A stretch of DNA of 64,000 nucleotides. Source: Streptomyces longisporoflavus (GTDB taxonomy: Bacteria > Actinomycetota > Actinomycetes > Streptomycetales > Streptomycetaceae). Both the position numbers and the translations under genes were made by a program. The notes under the pieces are model-generated. The model was given only the letters and a program-made list of their open reading frames with translations, did no database searches and was not told the origin of the DNA. Location of the stretch: the NCBI RefSeq assembly GCF_014649775.1, contig NZ_BMTR01000004.1, positions 475,880-539,879 of the forward strand, read 5' to 3'. Position 1 is the first letter of the stretch, and the number at the start of each line of letters is the position of its first letter. Positions 25,667-34,091 of the stretch are shown one piece after another.

Positions 25667-26338
25667 CTACTCCACCCCGTCCAGCAACCCCGCGTCATGC
25701 GCCAACAGGGCGATCTGGACCCGGTTGTTGAGGTCCAGCTTCGTCAGGATGCGGGAGACGTGGGCCTTTACCGTGGCTACGCTCAAGTACAGCTCCGCGG
25801 CGATGTCCGCGTTCGACGCGCCGCGGCCGACCGCGATCGCCACCTCCCTCTCCCGCTCGCCGAGCAGCGCAAGCCGCTCCAACGCCCGTTCGCTGCGGCC
25901 CTGTTGGCGGTCCACGCCCGTCACCCGGGTGATCAGCTGCTGCGTCACCGTCGGGGAGAGCACCGGGTCGCCCGCCGCGACCGCTCGTACCGCGGCGACG
26001 ATCTCGGCGGGCGGGGTGTCCTTGAGGACGAACCCGGCCGCCCCGGCACGCAAAGCCCGCAGCACCTGTTCGTCGGCGTGGAAGGTCGTGAGAACGATGA
26101 CCTCGGGGGCGTCGGGGCGCTTGCGCAGAGCCTCCGTCGCCGCGAGGCCGTCCATCATGGGCATGCGGATGTCCATCAGGACCACGTCGGGGCGCAGCTC
26201 GGCGACCAGCGGGGCCACGTGGGAGCCGTCCGCCGCCTCGCCGACGATCTCGATGTCCTCCGCGCCGCCCATCATGAAGGAAAGACCGGCGCGGACCAGC
26301 GGGTCGTCGTCGACGAGAAGCACGCGGATCGGGTTCAT
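25667..26338 (-). CDS. NarL/FixJ-family response regulator
   Basis: A 223-residue two-component regulator. The receiver domain has the acidic pocket LLVDDDP, phospho-acceptor Asp56 in VVLMDIRMP, switch Thr in VIVLTTF and Lys in FVLKDTPP. A LuxR-type helix-turn-helix follows (LGEREREVAIAVGRGASNADIAAEL, then LSVATVKAHVSRILTKL). The cognate kinase is encoded 127 bases upstream on the same strand. Output is DNA binding as a phosphorylated dimer; the palindrome at 27874-27906 upstream of the kinase gene is a plausible site. Confidence 0.92.
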   Translation of the reverse strand: MNPIRVLLVDDDPLVRAGLSFMMGGAEDIEIVGEAADGSHVAPLVAELRPDVVLMDIRMPMMDGLAATEALRKRPDAPEVIVLTTFHADEQVLRALRAGAAGFVLKDTPPAEIVAAVRAVAAGDPVLSPTVTQQLITRVTGVDRQQGRSERALERLALLGEREREVAIAVGRGASNADIAAELYLSVATVKAHVSRILTKLDLNNRVQIALLAHDAGLLDGVE

Positions 26339-26465
26339 GGGACCACAGTAACGAGAGCCGGCGGACGGCCGATCACGACAGCCGGCCGGAGCGCGGGCGG
26401 GACCGGAGCAGCGCGGAACGTCTCGGCGGCGGCCCTCCGTACGGCCTCAAGGGCCCTTCCCGCGC

Positions 26466-27827
26466 TCACAGTTCACCGCCGCGGCCGGACGGCACGTCCC
26501 ACGGCAGCCACGCCTCGACGCGGAAGCCGCCGTCCTCCGCGGCCCCGTGCTCGATGCGGCCCCCCGCGAGCGTCGCCCGCTCCGTGAGGCCGATGAGGCC
26601 CTGGCCGGAACCGGGGACCTCGGGCACGTCGCCGGGCGGGGGCGGATTGCGTACCGACAGGGTGAGTCCTTCGCCGGGTGCGCCGGACACCCGGACGGTC
26701 ACCTCGGCCCCCGGCGCGTGCTTACGGGCATTGGTCAGGCCCTCCTGGGCGATGCGATAGGCGGTGCGGCCGACGGCGGCGGGCACGGTGGCCGGGTCGG
26801 CGACACCGAGGTCGAGCGCGACCTTCATGCCCGCGTCGCGGGACTCGGCGGCCAGGGTCTCCAGTGCGGCGAGGGTCGGCTGCGGGCGGCCCGACGCCTC
26901 CCCGTCACCGGCACCAACACCTCCGACAGCACCACCGCCACCGCCACGCAGAACGCCGATCACCTCGCGCAGATCCTGCAACGCTTCGTGCGAGCTCTCC
27001 CGGATGACACCGGCCGCCCTGACGATCTCCTCGCGGGGCGCGTCCGGACGGAACTCCAGGGCGCCGGCGTGCACGCTGAGCAGGGTGAGGCGGTGGGCGA
27101 GCACATCGTGCATCTCACGGGCGATGGACTCACGGGCCAGCCGCTGGGCCTGCTCGGCACGGAGCGCCGCCTCGTTCTCGGCCCGGATCGCGCGGTCGCG
27201 CAGGCTCAGCAGGAGCTGGCGGCGCGAGCGCACGAACATGCCCCAGCCGATGACGGAGGCATTGACCAGCACGCCGATCACGACGGCGACCAGGTACGGC
27301 ATCTCGGCGTCGGGCCGCATCCAGTAGACGAACGGCATCGAGGCGATCGACAGGCCGCCGATCCAGCCGACGTACCGGAAGGGGCGGTGCACCGCCAGGG
27401 TGAACAAGGCGACCGCGGCAGCGCCGCCCGCGGTGTCGGAGAGCACGGCGACCGGCAGCATGGCCACGGCGAGGCCGACGGGCCAGCGCCGGCGCAGCCA
27501 GACGGCGGCACAGGCGAGCGCGCCGATGACCTGGTCGGCCTCGGCGAAGCCGGGCGAGATGTTCGGGTTGCGGCCGACCGCGTCCGCGCCCACCATGCCG
27601 ATGACCACGGCCGAGAAGAAGCAGGCGAAGTCGACCAGCCAGTCGCGCACGGTCCGCCGGGGCCCGCGCCCGCGCCTGCCCTTGCCCGGCGCGCGATCGG
27701 GGTCGAATTCGGCGGCGAGGGCCGAGGGCAGCCCCCATGGACGCCCGGCCGAAACGGCGGGCGGCGCCGACGGGGCCGGGGTCCTGGAAGGCACCGACGT
27801 GGGCTCATTGCCGCTCATGGTCGACAA
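26466..27827 (-). CDS. two-component sensor histidine kinase (HisKA_3 type)
   Basis: A 453-residue membrane kinase. A proline-rich cytoplasmic N-terminus of about 60 residues precedes five or six membrane segments (about residues 65-200). A coiled linker RAIRAENEAALRAEQAQRLARESIAREMH leads to phospho-acceptor His240 in REMHDVLAHRLTLLSVHAG. The ATPase domain has the N-box YRIAQEGLTNARKHAPGAEV and the G-box GSGQGLIGLTERATLAGG. An unusual glycine-rich insertion (RGGGGGAVGGVGAGDG) separates the two. No extracytoplasmic sensor domain is present, so the signal is probably sensed in or near the membrane. Confidence 0.9.
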   Translation of the reverse strand: MSTMSGNEPTSVPSRTPAPSAPPAVSAGRPWGLPSALAAEFDPDRAPGKGRRGRGPRRTVRDWLVDFACFFSAVVIGMVGADAVGRNPNISPGFAEADQVIGALACAAVWLRRRWPVGLAVAMLPVAVLSDTAGGAAAVALFTLAVHRPFRYVGWIGGLSIASMPFVYWMRPDAEMPYLVAVVIGVLVNASVIGWGMFVRSRRQLLLSLRDRAIRAENEAALRAEQAQRLARESIAREMHDVLAHRLTLLSVHAGALEFRPDAPREEIVRAAGVIRESSHEALQDLREVIGVLRGGGGGAVGGVGAGDGEASGRPQPTLAALETLAAESRDAGMKVALDLGVADPATVPAAVGRTAYRIAQEGLTNARKHAPGAEVTVRVSGAPGEGLTLSVRNPPPPGDVPEVPGSGQGLIGLTERATLAGGRIEHGAAEDGGFRVEAWLPWDVPSGRGGEL

Positions 27828-27873
27828 ATCTACGCACCGCGGAGGACATCGGCCGCCCTCCGGACATGATCGC

Positions 27874-27906
27874 CTACCAAAGTCGCGCGACCCGCGACTT
27901 TGGTAG
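27874..27906. promoter_or_regulatory. perfect 14-bp palindrome in the kinase/small-membrane-protein promoter region
   Basis: CTACCAAAGTCGCG (27874-27887) and CGCGACTTTGGTAG (27893-27906) are perfect inverted arms around five bases. It lies 47 bases before the kinase start and 71 before the divergent gene. It is a likely operator, most simply for the adjacent response regulator. Confidence 0.6.
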
Positions 27907-27921
27907 AGGGCCGGAGGAAGA

Positions 27922-27969
27922 AGCCTCGCCCCGTGGCCGATGTGCGTGGGGAGTCCACGGGGCGAGGCT
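27922..27969 (+). promoter_or_regulatory. leader hairpin in front of the small membrane protein gene
   Basis: AGCCTCGCCCCGTGG (27922-27936) and CCACGGGGCGAGGCT (27955-27969) form a perfect 15-bp stem with an 18-base loop that ends seven bases before ATG 27977. It would hide any ribosome binding site and could act as an attenuator or as a terminator. Confidence 0.45.
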
Positions 27970-27976
27970 CTTCGGC

Positions 27977-28192
27977 ATGAGGCAGGTACTACAGGTGCTA
28001 GAGGTCTTCGGCGTCCTTCTCCTGATCCAGGGCGTGGTAGCCGTGGTGCACGAGCTGACCGGCCGGCTGCGCGGCTGGGGCATCGTGCGGCGGATCGGGT
28101 TCCTCGACGGCTACGAGATCTACGCGGGCGTCACGCTGATCGTGCTCGCGCTCGCGCTGTTCGCCGTCGCGGAGAGCCAAAGGGCCCGCTAG
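27977..28192 (+). CDS. small two-span membrane protein of unknown function
   Basis: A 71-residue protein with hydrophobic segments at about residues 5-26 (LQVLEVFGVLLLIQGVVAVV) and 49-66 (IYAGVTLIVLALALFAV), joined by a basic loop GRLRGWGIVRRIGF. ATG 27977 is the first start inside the compositionally membrane-like region; the longer open frame upstream runs through the hairpin and palindrome. It is divergent from the two-component system and may be its target. I recognise no family. Confidence 0.65.
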   Translation: MRQVLQVLEVFGVLLLIQGVVAVVHELTGRLRGWGIVRRIGFLDGYEIYAGVTLIVLALALFAVAESQRAR

Positions 28193-28214
28193 TACCGCCG
28201 TGCGACAGAAGGGC

Positions 28215-28661
28215 TCAGCAGGCGTAGTCGACCAGGTCGAAGGACTCGTAGTGATCGGCGGTGTAGTAGTCCTCCTGGTTCTCCTCACCGGTCACGATGC
28301 GGCGCGCGCCACGGTCCGGTGAGCCCGGCGTCACCACGGTGTACTCGTGGTAGTAGCCGGAGCCCTGAGAGGGCAGGATGCCTTCCCTGTTCTGGAAGAC
28401 GGTGCCGTCCTGCGGATACGGGTAGGGGCCGCCCGCCTCGATCAGGTCCAGGGTGTCGTGCGCTTGGTCGGGCAGCTTGGAGTAGCAGATGTCACCGACG
28501 GCAGCGACGGCGGCGACGGAAGAGACCGAAGTCGCGGAGTATGCCGTCGAGTTGGGGGCGTGGTGGTCGGAGACCGCGCTCGCGGATGCGGCTACGGGGC
28601 CGCCGACGAGCAGGGCGGCGGCGAGGGCGGTGATGCTTACGATTCGTGGGGGGATTCGCAT
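28215..28661 (-). CDS. secreted guanyl-specific ribonuclease (RNase Sa family)
   Basis: A 148-residue exported RNase. The signal peptide ends near residue 28 (ASASA). The mature domain starts around DICYSKLPDQAHDTLDLI and closely follows RNase Sa: QDGTVFQNREGILP with the catalytic base Glu93, RGARRIVTGE with the phosphate-binding arginines, and DHYESF with the general acid His137. Cys59 and Cys148 should form the family disulfide. These enzymes cleave RNA after guanosine outside the cell. RNases of this type often have a cytoplasmic barstar-like inhibitor, but none is encoded next door. It converges with the small membrane protein gene. Confidence 0.9.
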   Translation of the reverse strand: MRIPPRIVSITALAAALLVGGPVAASASAVSDHHAPNSTAYSATSVSSVAAVAAVGDICYSKLPDQAHDTLDLIEAGGPYPYPQDGTVFQNREGILPSQGSGYYHEYTVVTPGSPDRGARRIVTGEENQEDYYTADHYESFDLVDYAC

Positions 28662-28800
28662 GCGACCAGTGTGACGCGCGTAGAGGTTGTCGTGTCAACG
28701 CCAAGTGCAGGGAATTTTCCGTGAGTTAACCAAGCGCCCCCGGTCGGCCGCCGCCAGTTCCCGCAAGCCTCGCGAGTCCCGCGCGCCTCGCGGCGGCGCC

Positions 28801-29193
28801 TCAGTCCTCGTCGGCCTCGCGCTTCGCGGCGGCGATGCGGTGCTCCGCCATGTACTCACGCATGCGCAGGCTGGTGGCCCCGCTGGTGTAGAGCACCGCG
28901 CCGCCCACCGAGAGCGGCACCGAGAGCCCCAGCCAGCCCAGCATCTCGGGCCACCGGCGCTCCGCACGGCAGTCGTCCCATGAGGCCTCCGCCCAGGTCG
29001 GGTCCTCGTCCCCCTCGTAGAACAACATCGACTGGCACTTGCGGCTGCCGAAGTCCTCCCCCGCCTCGAACGGCGCCATCAGCTGGTACGCGAGCACGAC
29101 CCAGATGATGCCCGCCACGAGGAGCAGCGCCCCGCCCCAGCCACGGCGCCGCTGCGCGCTCGTGGCGAAGTCCTGCTCGAAGTGCTCACTCAT
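28801..29193 (-). CDS. two-span membrane protein of unknown function
   Basis: A 130-residue protein starting MSEHFEQDFATSAQRR at ATG 29193, with GGGGGAGCC directly upstream. The longer frame to 29337 has implausible Trp/Gly-rich composition. Membrane segments lie at about residues 22-40 (GGALLLVAGIIWVVLAYQLM) and 89-108 (MLGWLGLSVPLSVGGAVLY). The loop between them is acidic and contains two cysteines, possibly disulfide-linked if outside. The C-terminal tail is basic and helical (MREYMAEHRIAAAKREADED). No family is recognised. Confidence 0.65.
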   Translation of the reverse strand: MSEHFEQDFATSAQRRRGWGGALLLVAGIIWVVLAYQLMAPFEAGEDFGSRKCQSMLFYEGDEDPTWAEASWDDCRAERRWPEMLGWLGLSVPLSVGGAVLYTSGATSLRMREYMAEHRIAAAKREADED

Positions 29194-29269
29194 GGGCTCC
29201 CCCTGTACGACCGACCACGGCCCTCCGCACGGCCGGCCACGACCCCTGCTCGACCGACCACGGAACGTA

Positions 29270-30175
29270 TCACCGCACCCCACGCCCCCAACTGGTCCCC
29301 ACCAGAACCAGCACACCTCCCACCAGGCCCACCACACCGAGCCGCTCTCCGCCCACCGCGATCCCGACCGCGGCGGCCCACAGCGGCTCGGTGCCGAGCA
29401 GCAGGCTCACCCGCGAGGGCGAGGTCCTGCGCACCGCCCACATCTGTACGAAGAAGGCGAAGAGCGTGCAGAAGACGGAGAGGAAGAGCAGCCCGGCCCA
29501 CTCGCCCGCACCGAAGTCGGCGGCGACGGACCAGGGCGAAGCCCCCGTACCCGCGGCGGCGAGCACCGCGAACACCGCCACCGCCGAGCCCAGTTGGACG
29601 GTCGTGAGCGACAGCGAGTCCGCGCCCTCGACCGCCTTGATCCGCGACATCGCCAGGACGTGCACCGTGCGCGCGAGGGCCGCCAGGAGGATCAGGCCGT
29701 CGCCCGCCGAGGGCCGGGTGAAGCCGCCGCCCTGGGTCAGGAGGATCACGCCGAGCACGGAGAGCCCGGCCGCGGCGAGGAAGGCACGCGGCGGCCTTTT
29801 CCGGGTCACGGCGGCCTCGGCGAGCGGCGTGAAGATCATGGTGAGGCTGATGATGAGGCCCGCGTTGGTCGCCGATGTGCGCACGACGCCGTACGTCTCC
29901 AGGAGGAAGATCCCGCTCAGGATCAGGCCGAGCACCGCCGCCCCGCGCCACTGCGGCGCGGTCAGGGCGCGCAGGCCGCGCCATCCGGCCACCACGAGCG
30001 CGGGCAGTACGACGGCGAACCGCAGCACCAGGACGGCGACGACCGTGTGCGTAGTCGTGATGCCCTTGGCCGCCAGATAACTGGCGCCCCAGACCATCGC
30101 CACGAGCAGGACGGGCAGATCGGTGAGCCAGGCGCGGCGCACTGCGGGCGCGGCGGGAGCGACGAGCGTCGACAC
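29270..30175 (-). CDS. EamA/DMT-superfamily transporter
   Basis: A 301-residue inner-membrane protein with ten predicted membrane segments in two repeated EamA halves (first half MVWGASYLAAKGIT to LTQGGG, second GDGLILLAALARTVHVLAM to VLVLVGTSWG). The second-half motif SLLLGTEPLWAAAVGIAVGGERLG is characteristic. These carriers usually export amino acids, purines or other metabolites; the substrate is unknown. The gene is monocistronic, divergent from the SDR gene, with almost 200 bases between them. Confidence 0.85.
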   Translation of the reverse strand: MSTLVAPAAPAVRRAWLTDLPVLLVAMVWGASYLAAKGITTTHTVVAVLVLRFAVVLPALVVAGWRGLRALTAPQWRGAAVLGLILSGIFLLETYGVVRTSATNAGLIISLTMIFTPLAEAAVTRKRPPRAFLAAAGLSVLGVILLTQGGGFTRPSAGDGLILLAALARTVHVLAMSRIKAVEGADSLSLTTVQLGSAVAVFAVLAAAGTGASPWSVAADFGAGEWAGLLFLSVFCTLFAFFVQMWAVRRTSPSRVSLLLGTEPLWAAAVGIAVGGERLGVVGLVGGVLVLVGTSWGRGVR

Positions 30176-30372
30176 GGGGCGCGGTCTCCAACGGATGCGG
30201 CGGTGTGGAGACTTCGGCGGCTCTCACGTGGGTCGATCACCGTATCCGGCCCGGATCACGCCGGGAAGGCGGTGTCCATTTCCCGCCAGCCACAAGGCTT
30301 CCCGCCCGCTTTCATTGAACCCGCAAGCACTTCTCAGGCATTGCTCATCTATCTACGCAAATGGAGTTCGGC

Positions 30373-31113
30373 ATGTCTTCTCTCGTGAACAAGACCGCTC
30401 TGGTCACCGGCGGCAGCCGCGGCATCGGCGCGGCCATCGCACTGCGGCTCGCGCAGGAGGGTGCCGATGTGGCCATCACGTACGTCAACGGAGAGGCCGC
30501 CGCTCGTGAGGTCGTCGCCAAGATCGAGGCGGCGGGGCAGCGCGGCTTCGCCATCCGGGCCGACGCGGCGGACGCCGGTGACGCGGCGGGCGCGGTGGAG
30601 CGCGCGGCGGACGATCTGGGCCGCCTGGACATCCTGGTGAACAACGCGGGCATCGGGGTCCTCGGTCCGATCGGGGACCTGGCGCTCTCCGACGTCGACC
30701 GGGTGCTCGCCGTCAACGTACGTTCGGTCTTCCTGGCCTCGCAGGCGGCGGCCGGGAGGCTGGCCGACGGGGGCCGGATCATCTCCACCGGGTCGGGCCT
30801 GACGCGGTTCGCGGGCGGTCCCGGCGCGACGCTGTACGCGCTCAGCAAGGCGGCGCTCATCGGCATGACCAAGCCGCTGGCCCGCGAGCTGGCCGGGCGC
30901 GGGATCACCGTGAACGTCGTGCACCCGGGCTCGGTCGACACGGACATGAACCCGGCCGACGGCCCGTTCGCCGAGCCGCAGAAGGCGGCGACGGCGCTCG
31001 CCCGCTTCGGCACGGCCGACGAGGTGGCCTCGCTCGTCGCCTATCTGGCCGGAGATGACGCCGCGTTCATCACCGGCACGGAGCTGGTGGTCGACGGCGG
31101 GCACGGAGCCTGA
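30373..31113 (+). CDS. short-chain dehydrogenase/reductase, FabG-like
   Basis: A 246-residue SDR. The coenzyme motif is TGGSRGIGAAIALRL, the structural NNAG is in DILVNNAGIG, and the catalytic Ser-Tyr-Lys are in STGSG and YALSKAAL. The C-terminal VDGGHGA is typical of classical SDRs. ATG 30373 (MSSLVNKTALVTGG) is preferred over ATG 30361 because GGAG at 30363-30366 is well spaced for it. An alanine/serine-rich substrate loop does not allow a substrate call. It stands alone, followed by a terminator hairpin. Confidence 0.85.
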   Translation: MSSLVNKTALVTGGSRGIGAAIALRLAQEGADVAITYVNGEAAAREVVAKIEAAGQRGFAIRADAADAGDAAGAVERAADDLGRLDILVNNAGIGVLGPIGDLALSDVDRVLAVNVRSVFLASQAAAGRLADGGRIISTGSGLTRFAGGPGATLYALSKAALIGMTKPLARELAGRGITVNVVHPGSVDTDMNPADGPFAEPQKAATALARFGTADEVASLVAYLAGDDAAFITGTELVVDGGHGA

Positions 31114-31132
31114 GCCGCGCGGGCATGGTGAT

Positions 31133-31166
31133 GGGGCGCACCGGGGCTGTCCACCCGGTGCGCCCC
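31133..31166. terminator. hairpin between the SDR and allantoicase genes
   Basis: GGGGCGCACCGGG (31133-31145) pairs perfectly with CCCGGTGCGCCCC (31154-31166). The genes on both sides end here, so it can serve both strands. Confidence 0.7.
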
Positions 31167-31180
31167 ACGTTCTTCGGCGG

Positions 31181-31224
31181 GCCTCGGCCTTCAGTGGGCT
31201 TCGGCCTTCAGTGGGCCTCGGCTG
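31181..31224. repeat. 17-bp tandem repeat, about 2.5 copies
   Basis: GGCYTCGGCCTTCAGTG is repeated at 31181-31197 and 31198-31214, with a partial third copy, just beyond the allantoicase stop. Confidence 0.6.
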
Positions 31225-31230
31225 TAACGG

Positions 31231-32346
31231 TCAGCCGCCGAGCTCCTGGTGACGCGCCGTCAGGCGGCTCGCGCCCGCTTCGGTCAGCGAACCGAAGAGG
31301 TGCAGGCGCGAGATGCCGCCGTCCGGGAAGATGTCGATGCGCACGTGCGTGCCGATCACCGGGGCGTCCAGGACGAAGCGGTGGTTGGTGTCGGGCTGCA
31401 GGCGGGTGCGGGGCAGCGCCTCGACCCACTCGCCGCTCTCCCCGTCACGGATCGAAAGAGCGGCCCAGCCGGCCGAGTTGCCCTTGAGGTAGGCCGTGTC
31501 GATCTCGACGGAGCGGATCTCGGACTGGGCCACCAGCTGGTAGCGGATCCAGTCGTTGCCGGTGTCGCGGCGGCGCCGCGTCTCCCAGCCGTCGTCCATC
31601 TTGCGGGAGCGGCCCGGCTGGATGGTGTTGGTGGCCGGGGAGTAGAAGCGGTCGGACGCGTCCTCGACCTGGCCGCCGTTCTCCAGGGCCACGACGTCGA
31701 ACGTGCCGAGCGCCGCGAGCCACCTGGGGTCGGCGACGACCTCGCCGTAGACGCGCAGGCGCGCGATGCCGCCGTCCGGGTGCTGGTTGACGCGCAGGTG
31801 TGTGAAGCGCTGCTCCAGGTCGACGGTGAAGCCGTTGGCCGCGTGGCCGCCGACGGCCGTGCGCGGTACGAGGGTCGTCCACTTCACGTCGTCCGCGAGG
31901 AGCTCGTCGGGGGTCGGCGAACCGTCGATGCTCGTGCCCTCGACGGACACGGCCTGCGGGTAGTTTCCGCGGAAGTGTGCGGTGTCGATGACGATGCCGC
32001 GCACGACGCCGGGGGCGCCGAGGCGTACGAGCGCCCAGTCGTGGTCGTCCTCGGTCGGCCACGGGTGCTCGCCGGAGACACCGCGGCGGCGGCGGGTCTC
32101 CCAGCCGTCCATGACCTTGCCCTTGTGCCCGAAGTGCTCCGGGTCGAAGACGGCGGGGTGCGCGAGGAGGAGGTTCTCGCGCATCGCGAAGAACTCGTCG
32201 TTGGCGGCGATCACGCCGGCGCCGAGCTGCCGGTCCGCGAGGTTCGCGTACTGGGTGAAGGGGAAGTCGGCGGTGCGGTAGTCCGCGTACGGGTCGCCGC
32301 CGCCGTAGGGGCTCGCGTCGCCGGTGAAGGTCGGTATCGCCGTCAC
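31231..32346 (-). CDS. alc: allantoicase
   Basis: A 371-residue enzyme made of two homologous allantoicase jelly-roll repeats. Each contains the signature GWETRRRR (near residues 80 and 250) followed by a DW motif, an IDTA-(H/Y) strand (GIVIDTAHFRGN, SVEIDTAYLKGN) and an H-x-R-(V/I)-x-x-x-PDGGI-x-R block. It hydrolyses allantoate to ureidoglycolate and urea in purine ureide breakdown. The GTG start at 32346 (VTAIPTFTGDASP) overlaps the end of the allantoinase gene by a few bases, so both are one operon. The frame continues upstream antisense to codon use inside allantoinase and is not part of the gene. Confidence 0.93.
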   Translation of the reverse strand: MTAIPTFTGDASPYGGGDPYADYRTADFPFTQYANLADRQLGAGVIAANDEFFAMRENLLLAHPAVFDPEHFGHKGKVMDGWETRRRRGVSGEHPWPTEDDHDWALVRLGAPGVVRGIVIDTAHFRGNYPQAVSVEGTSIDGSPTPDELLADDVKWTTLVPRTAVGGHAANGFTVDLEQRFTHLRVNQHPDGGIARLRVYGEVVADPRWLAALGTFDVVALENGGQVEDASDRFYSPATNTIQPGRSRKMDDGWETRRRRDTGNDWIRYQLVAQSEIRSVEIDTAYLKGNSAGWAALSIRDGESGEWVEALPRTRLQPDTNHRFVLDAPVIGTHVRIDIFPDGGISRLHLFGSLTEAGASRLTARHQELGG

Positions 32347-32351
32347 AGTGA

Positions 32352-33686
32352 TCAGTTCTTCCTTTCCAGAAGTCGGCCTGCGGGTTCGCTGAACTCGCCG
32401 CCGTGCAGAATGCGTTCGCCGCGCAGCCAGGTGGACTTCACGACGCCGCTGAGGGTCTTGCCCGCGTACGCCGTGACCCGGTTCCGGTGCTGCAGCTCCG
32501 CGGGGTCCACGGTGAAGGTCTCGTCGGGCGCGAGGACCGCGAAGTCGGCGTCGCGGCCGGCCTCGATGGCGCCCTTCTGGTCGAGTCCGACCAGCTCGGA
32601 GGTGCGTGTCGACATCCAGCGCACCACGTCCTCGAGGCTGTGGCCGCGCTTGCGCGCCTCGGTCCAGATCGCGGGGAGGCTGAGCTGGAGCCCGGAGATG
32701 CCACCCCACGCGGTCGCGAAGTCGTCGGTCTTGAGGTCGGCGGTGGACGGAGAGTGGTCCGTCACGATGCAGTCGATGGTGCCGTCGGCGAGCGCGTCCC
32801 AGAGCAGGTCCTGGTTGGCGGCCTCGCGGATGGGCGGGCAGCACTTGAACTCGCTGGCGCCGTCCGGGACTTCCTCCGCGGTGAGCGTGAGGTAGTGCGG
32901 GCAGGTCTCGACGGTGAGCTTGACGCCCTCGCGCTTGGCGGCGGCGATCAGGGGCAGCGCGTTCGACGACGACAGGTGCAGTACGTGGACACGGGCGCCG
33001 AGCCGCTTGGCGAGCCCGATGAGGCCCTCGATCGCGGCGTCCTCGGAGACGCGCGGCCGGGTGTCCAGGTAGTCCGTGTACTTGGGGCCGCTCTTGTGCG
33101 GGGCCGCGTCGAGCTCGTGCGGGTCCTCGGCGTGCACGATGAGCAGGCCGCCGAATCCGGCGATCTCCGCCATGGACGCGGCCAGGCGGTCCTGGTCGAG
33201 GTGCGGGAACTCGTCCACGCCGGACGGCGAGAGGAAGCACTTGAAGCCGTAGACGCCGGCGTCGTGCAGGGGCTTGAGGTCGCCGACGTTGTCGGGCAGG
33301 GCACCGCCCCAGAAGCCGACGTCGATGTGCGCCTTGGTGCGGGCGACTTCCTGCTTCGTGCGCAGGTTGTCGACGGTGGTGGTCGGCGGCAGGGAGTTGA
33401 GCGGCATGTCGACGAGGGTGGTGATGCCGCCGGCGGCCGCGGCGCGGGTGGCGGTCCAGAAGCCCTCCCACTCCGTGCGCCCGGGGTCGTTCACATGGAC
33501 ATGTGTGTCGACGATCCCGGGCAGCAGGACGTCGTCACCCAGGTCTTCGATCCTGGCCCCCGCCGGTACGTCGGCGTCGTACGCCAGGACGCCCGCGATC
33601 TTCCCCCCGGAGACCGTGACGGAAGCCGCGCGGGTTCCCTCCGGGGTGATCACGCGAGTCGAGCGCAGCACCAGTTCTACGTCCAC
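32352..33686 (-). CDS. allB: allantoinase
   Basis: A 444-residue amidohydrolase of the dihydroorotase/allantoinase group. Metal ligands are visible: DTHVHVN near residue 60, the carboxylated lysine in [10 protein letters not shown] near 150, then histidines in LLIVHAEDP and VLHLSSSN and the aspartate in CIVTDHSPS. It opens the hydantoin ring of allantoin to give allantoate, the substrate of the allantoicase encoded downstream. ATG 33686 is followed by [18 protein letters not shown]. The promoter region contains the inverted repeats also seen at the regulator and malate synthase genes. Confidence 0.95.
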   Translation of the reverse strand: MDVELVLRSTRVITPEGTRAASVTVSGGKIAGVLAYDADVPAGARIEDLGDDVLLPGIVDTHVHVNDPGRTEWEGFWTATRAAAAGGITTLVDMPLNSLPPTTTVDNLRTKQEVARTKAHIDVGFWGGALPDNVGDLKPLHDAGVYGFKCFLSPSGVDEFPHLDQDRLAASMAEIAGFGGLLIVHAEDPHELDAAPHKSGPKYTDYLDTRPRVSEDAAIEGLIGLAKRLGARVHVLHLSSSNALPLIAAAKREGVKLTVETCPHYLTLTAEEVPDGASEFKCCPPIREAANQDLLWDALADGTIDCIVTDHSPSTADLKTDDFATAWGGISGLQLSLPAIWTEARKRGHSLEDVVRWMSTRTSELVGLDQKGAIEAGRDADFAVLAPDETFTVDPAELQHRNRVTAYAGKTLSGVVKSTWLRGERILHGGEFSEPAGRLLERKN

Positions 33687-33758
33687 GTCCCCAACGCCCT
33701 CTCTTCGCTGTTGCTCGGCTGTTCGCCGGTCTGTTCGCCGTTGCCCGGCCGTTCGTTC

Positions 33759-33776
33759 TTTTCCGCTACACAGACC
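33759..33776. promoter_or_regulatory. degenerate AllR-like half-operator
   Basis: TTTTCCGCTACACAGACC shares the TTCCGCTA left half with the operator at 33782-33798 but has a poor right half. It may be a secondary site downstream of the allantoinase promoter. Confidence 0.3.
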
Positions 33777-33802
33777 ATTCGATTCCGCTAAACGGAATTC
33801 AA
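33774..33802 (-). promoter_or_regulatory. allantoinase promoter with operator in the spacer
   Basis: On the minus strand TTGAAT (33797-33802), a 17-base spacer and AATGGT (33774-33779) form a promoter with a good -35 and weak -10. The spacer is filled by the inverted repeat ATTCCGCTAAACGGAAT (33782-33798, plus-strand reading), the likely binding site of the adjacent IclR-family regulator. Confidence 0.6.
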
Positions 33803-33815
33803 CGTTCTGTTGAAT
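33797..33815. promoter_or_regulatory. second inverted repeat upstream of allantoinase
   Basis: ATTCAAC and GTTGAAT are perfect seven-base arms around GTTCT, abutting the first operator and covering the -35 box. A related element with the same CGTTC centre occurs upstream of malate synthase at 37838-37852. Confidence 0.45.
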
Positions 33816-33864
33816 GAGTCTTCACGGCCGACCGCGAGCCGTCAAGAGGCTCCCCGTCACACTC

Positions 33865-33893
33865 TGGACGTTTCCACAAAGTGGAATTAGAAT
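33865..33893 (+). promoter_or_regulatory. promoter of the IclR-type regulator with operator in the spacer
   Basis: TGGACG (33865-33870), 17 bases and TAGAAT (33888-33893) give a strong vegetative -10. The spacer holds TTCCACAAAGTGGAA (33872-33886), a perfect six-base-arm dyad. It implies autoregulation. A further related site, ATTCCGCAAGACAGAAC, lies at 33892-33908. The 405-base gap 33687-34091 contains these sites and no other gene. Confidence 0.62.
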
Positions 33894-34091
33894 TCCGCAA
33901 GACAGAACGTAGCTACGCACAATCGGGCCGTCAAACGATCACTGGGCGTGGCGGCGAAGAAGCGGACAAAGGGGCCCCGACCGGTCCCCCGCAGGCCCTG
34001 ACCGGTAGGAACGCCGGGGCCGCCCAAGGACTCCGCCGGGAACCGCCCGGTAGGCTGCTGCCTTGCCCGTCAGCCCCGAAAGGACTGCGCC

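Noticed and set aside
31231..33471. Possible fusion of allantoicase with an N-terminal extension
   Set aside because: The extension is out of frame with and inside allantoinase; allantoicase has a normal GTG start at 32346.
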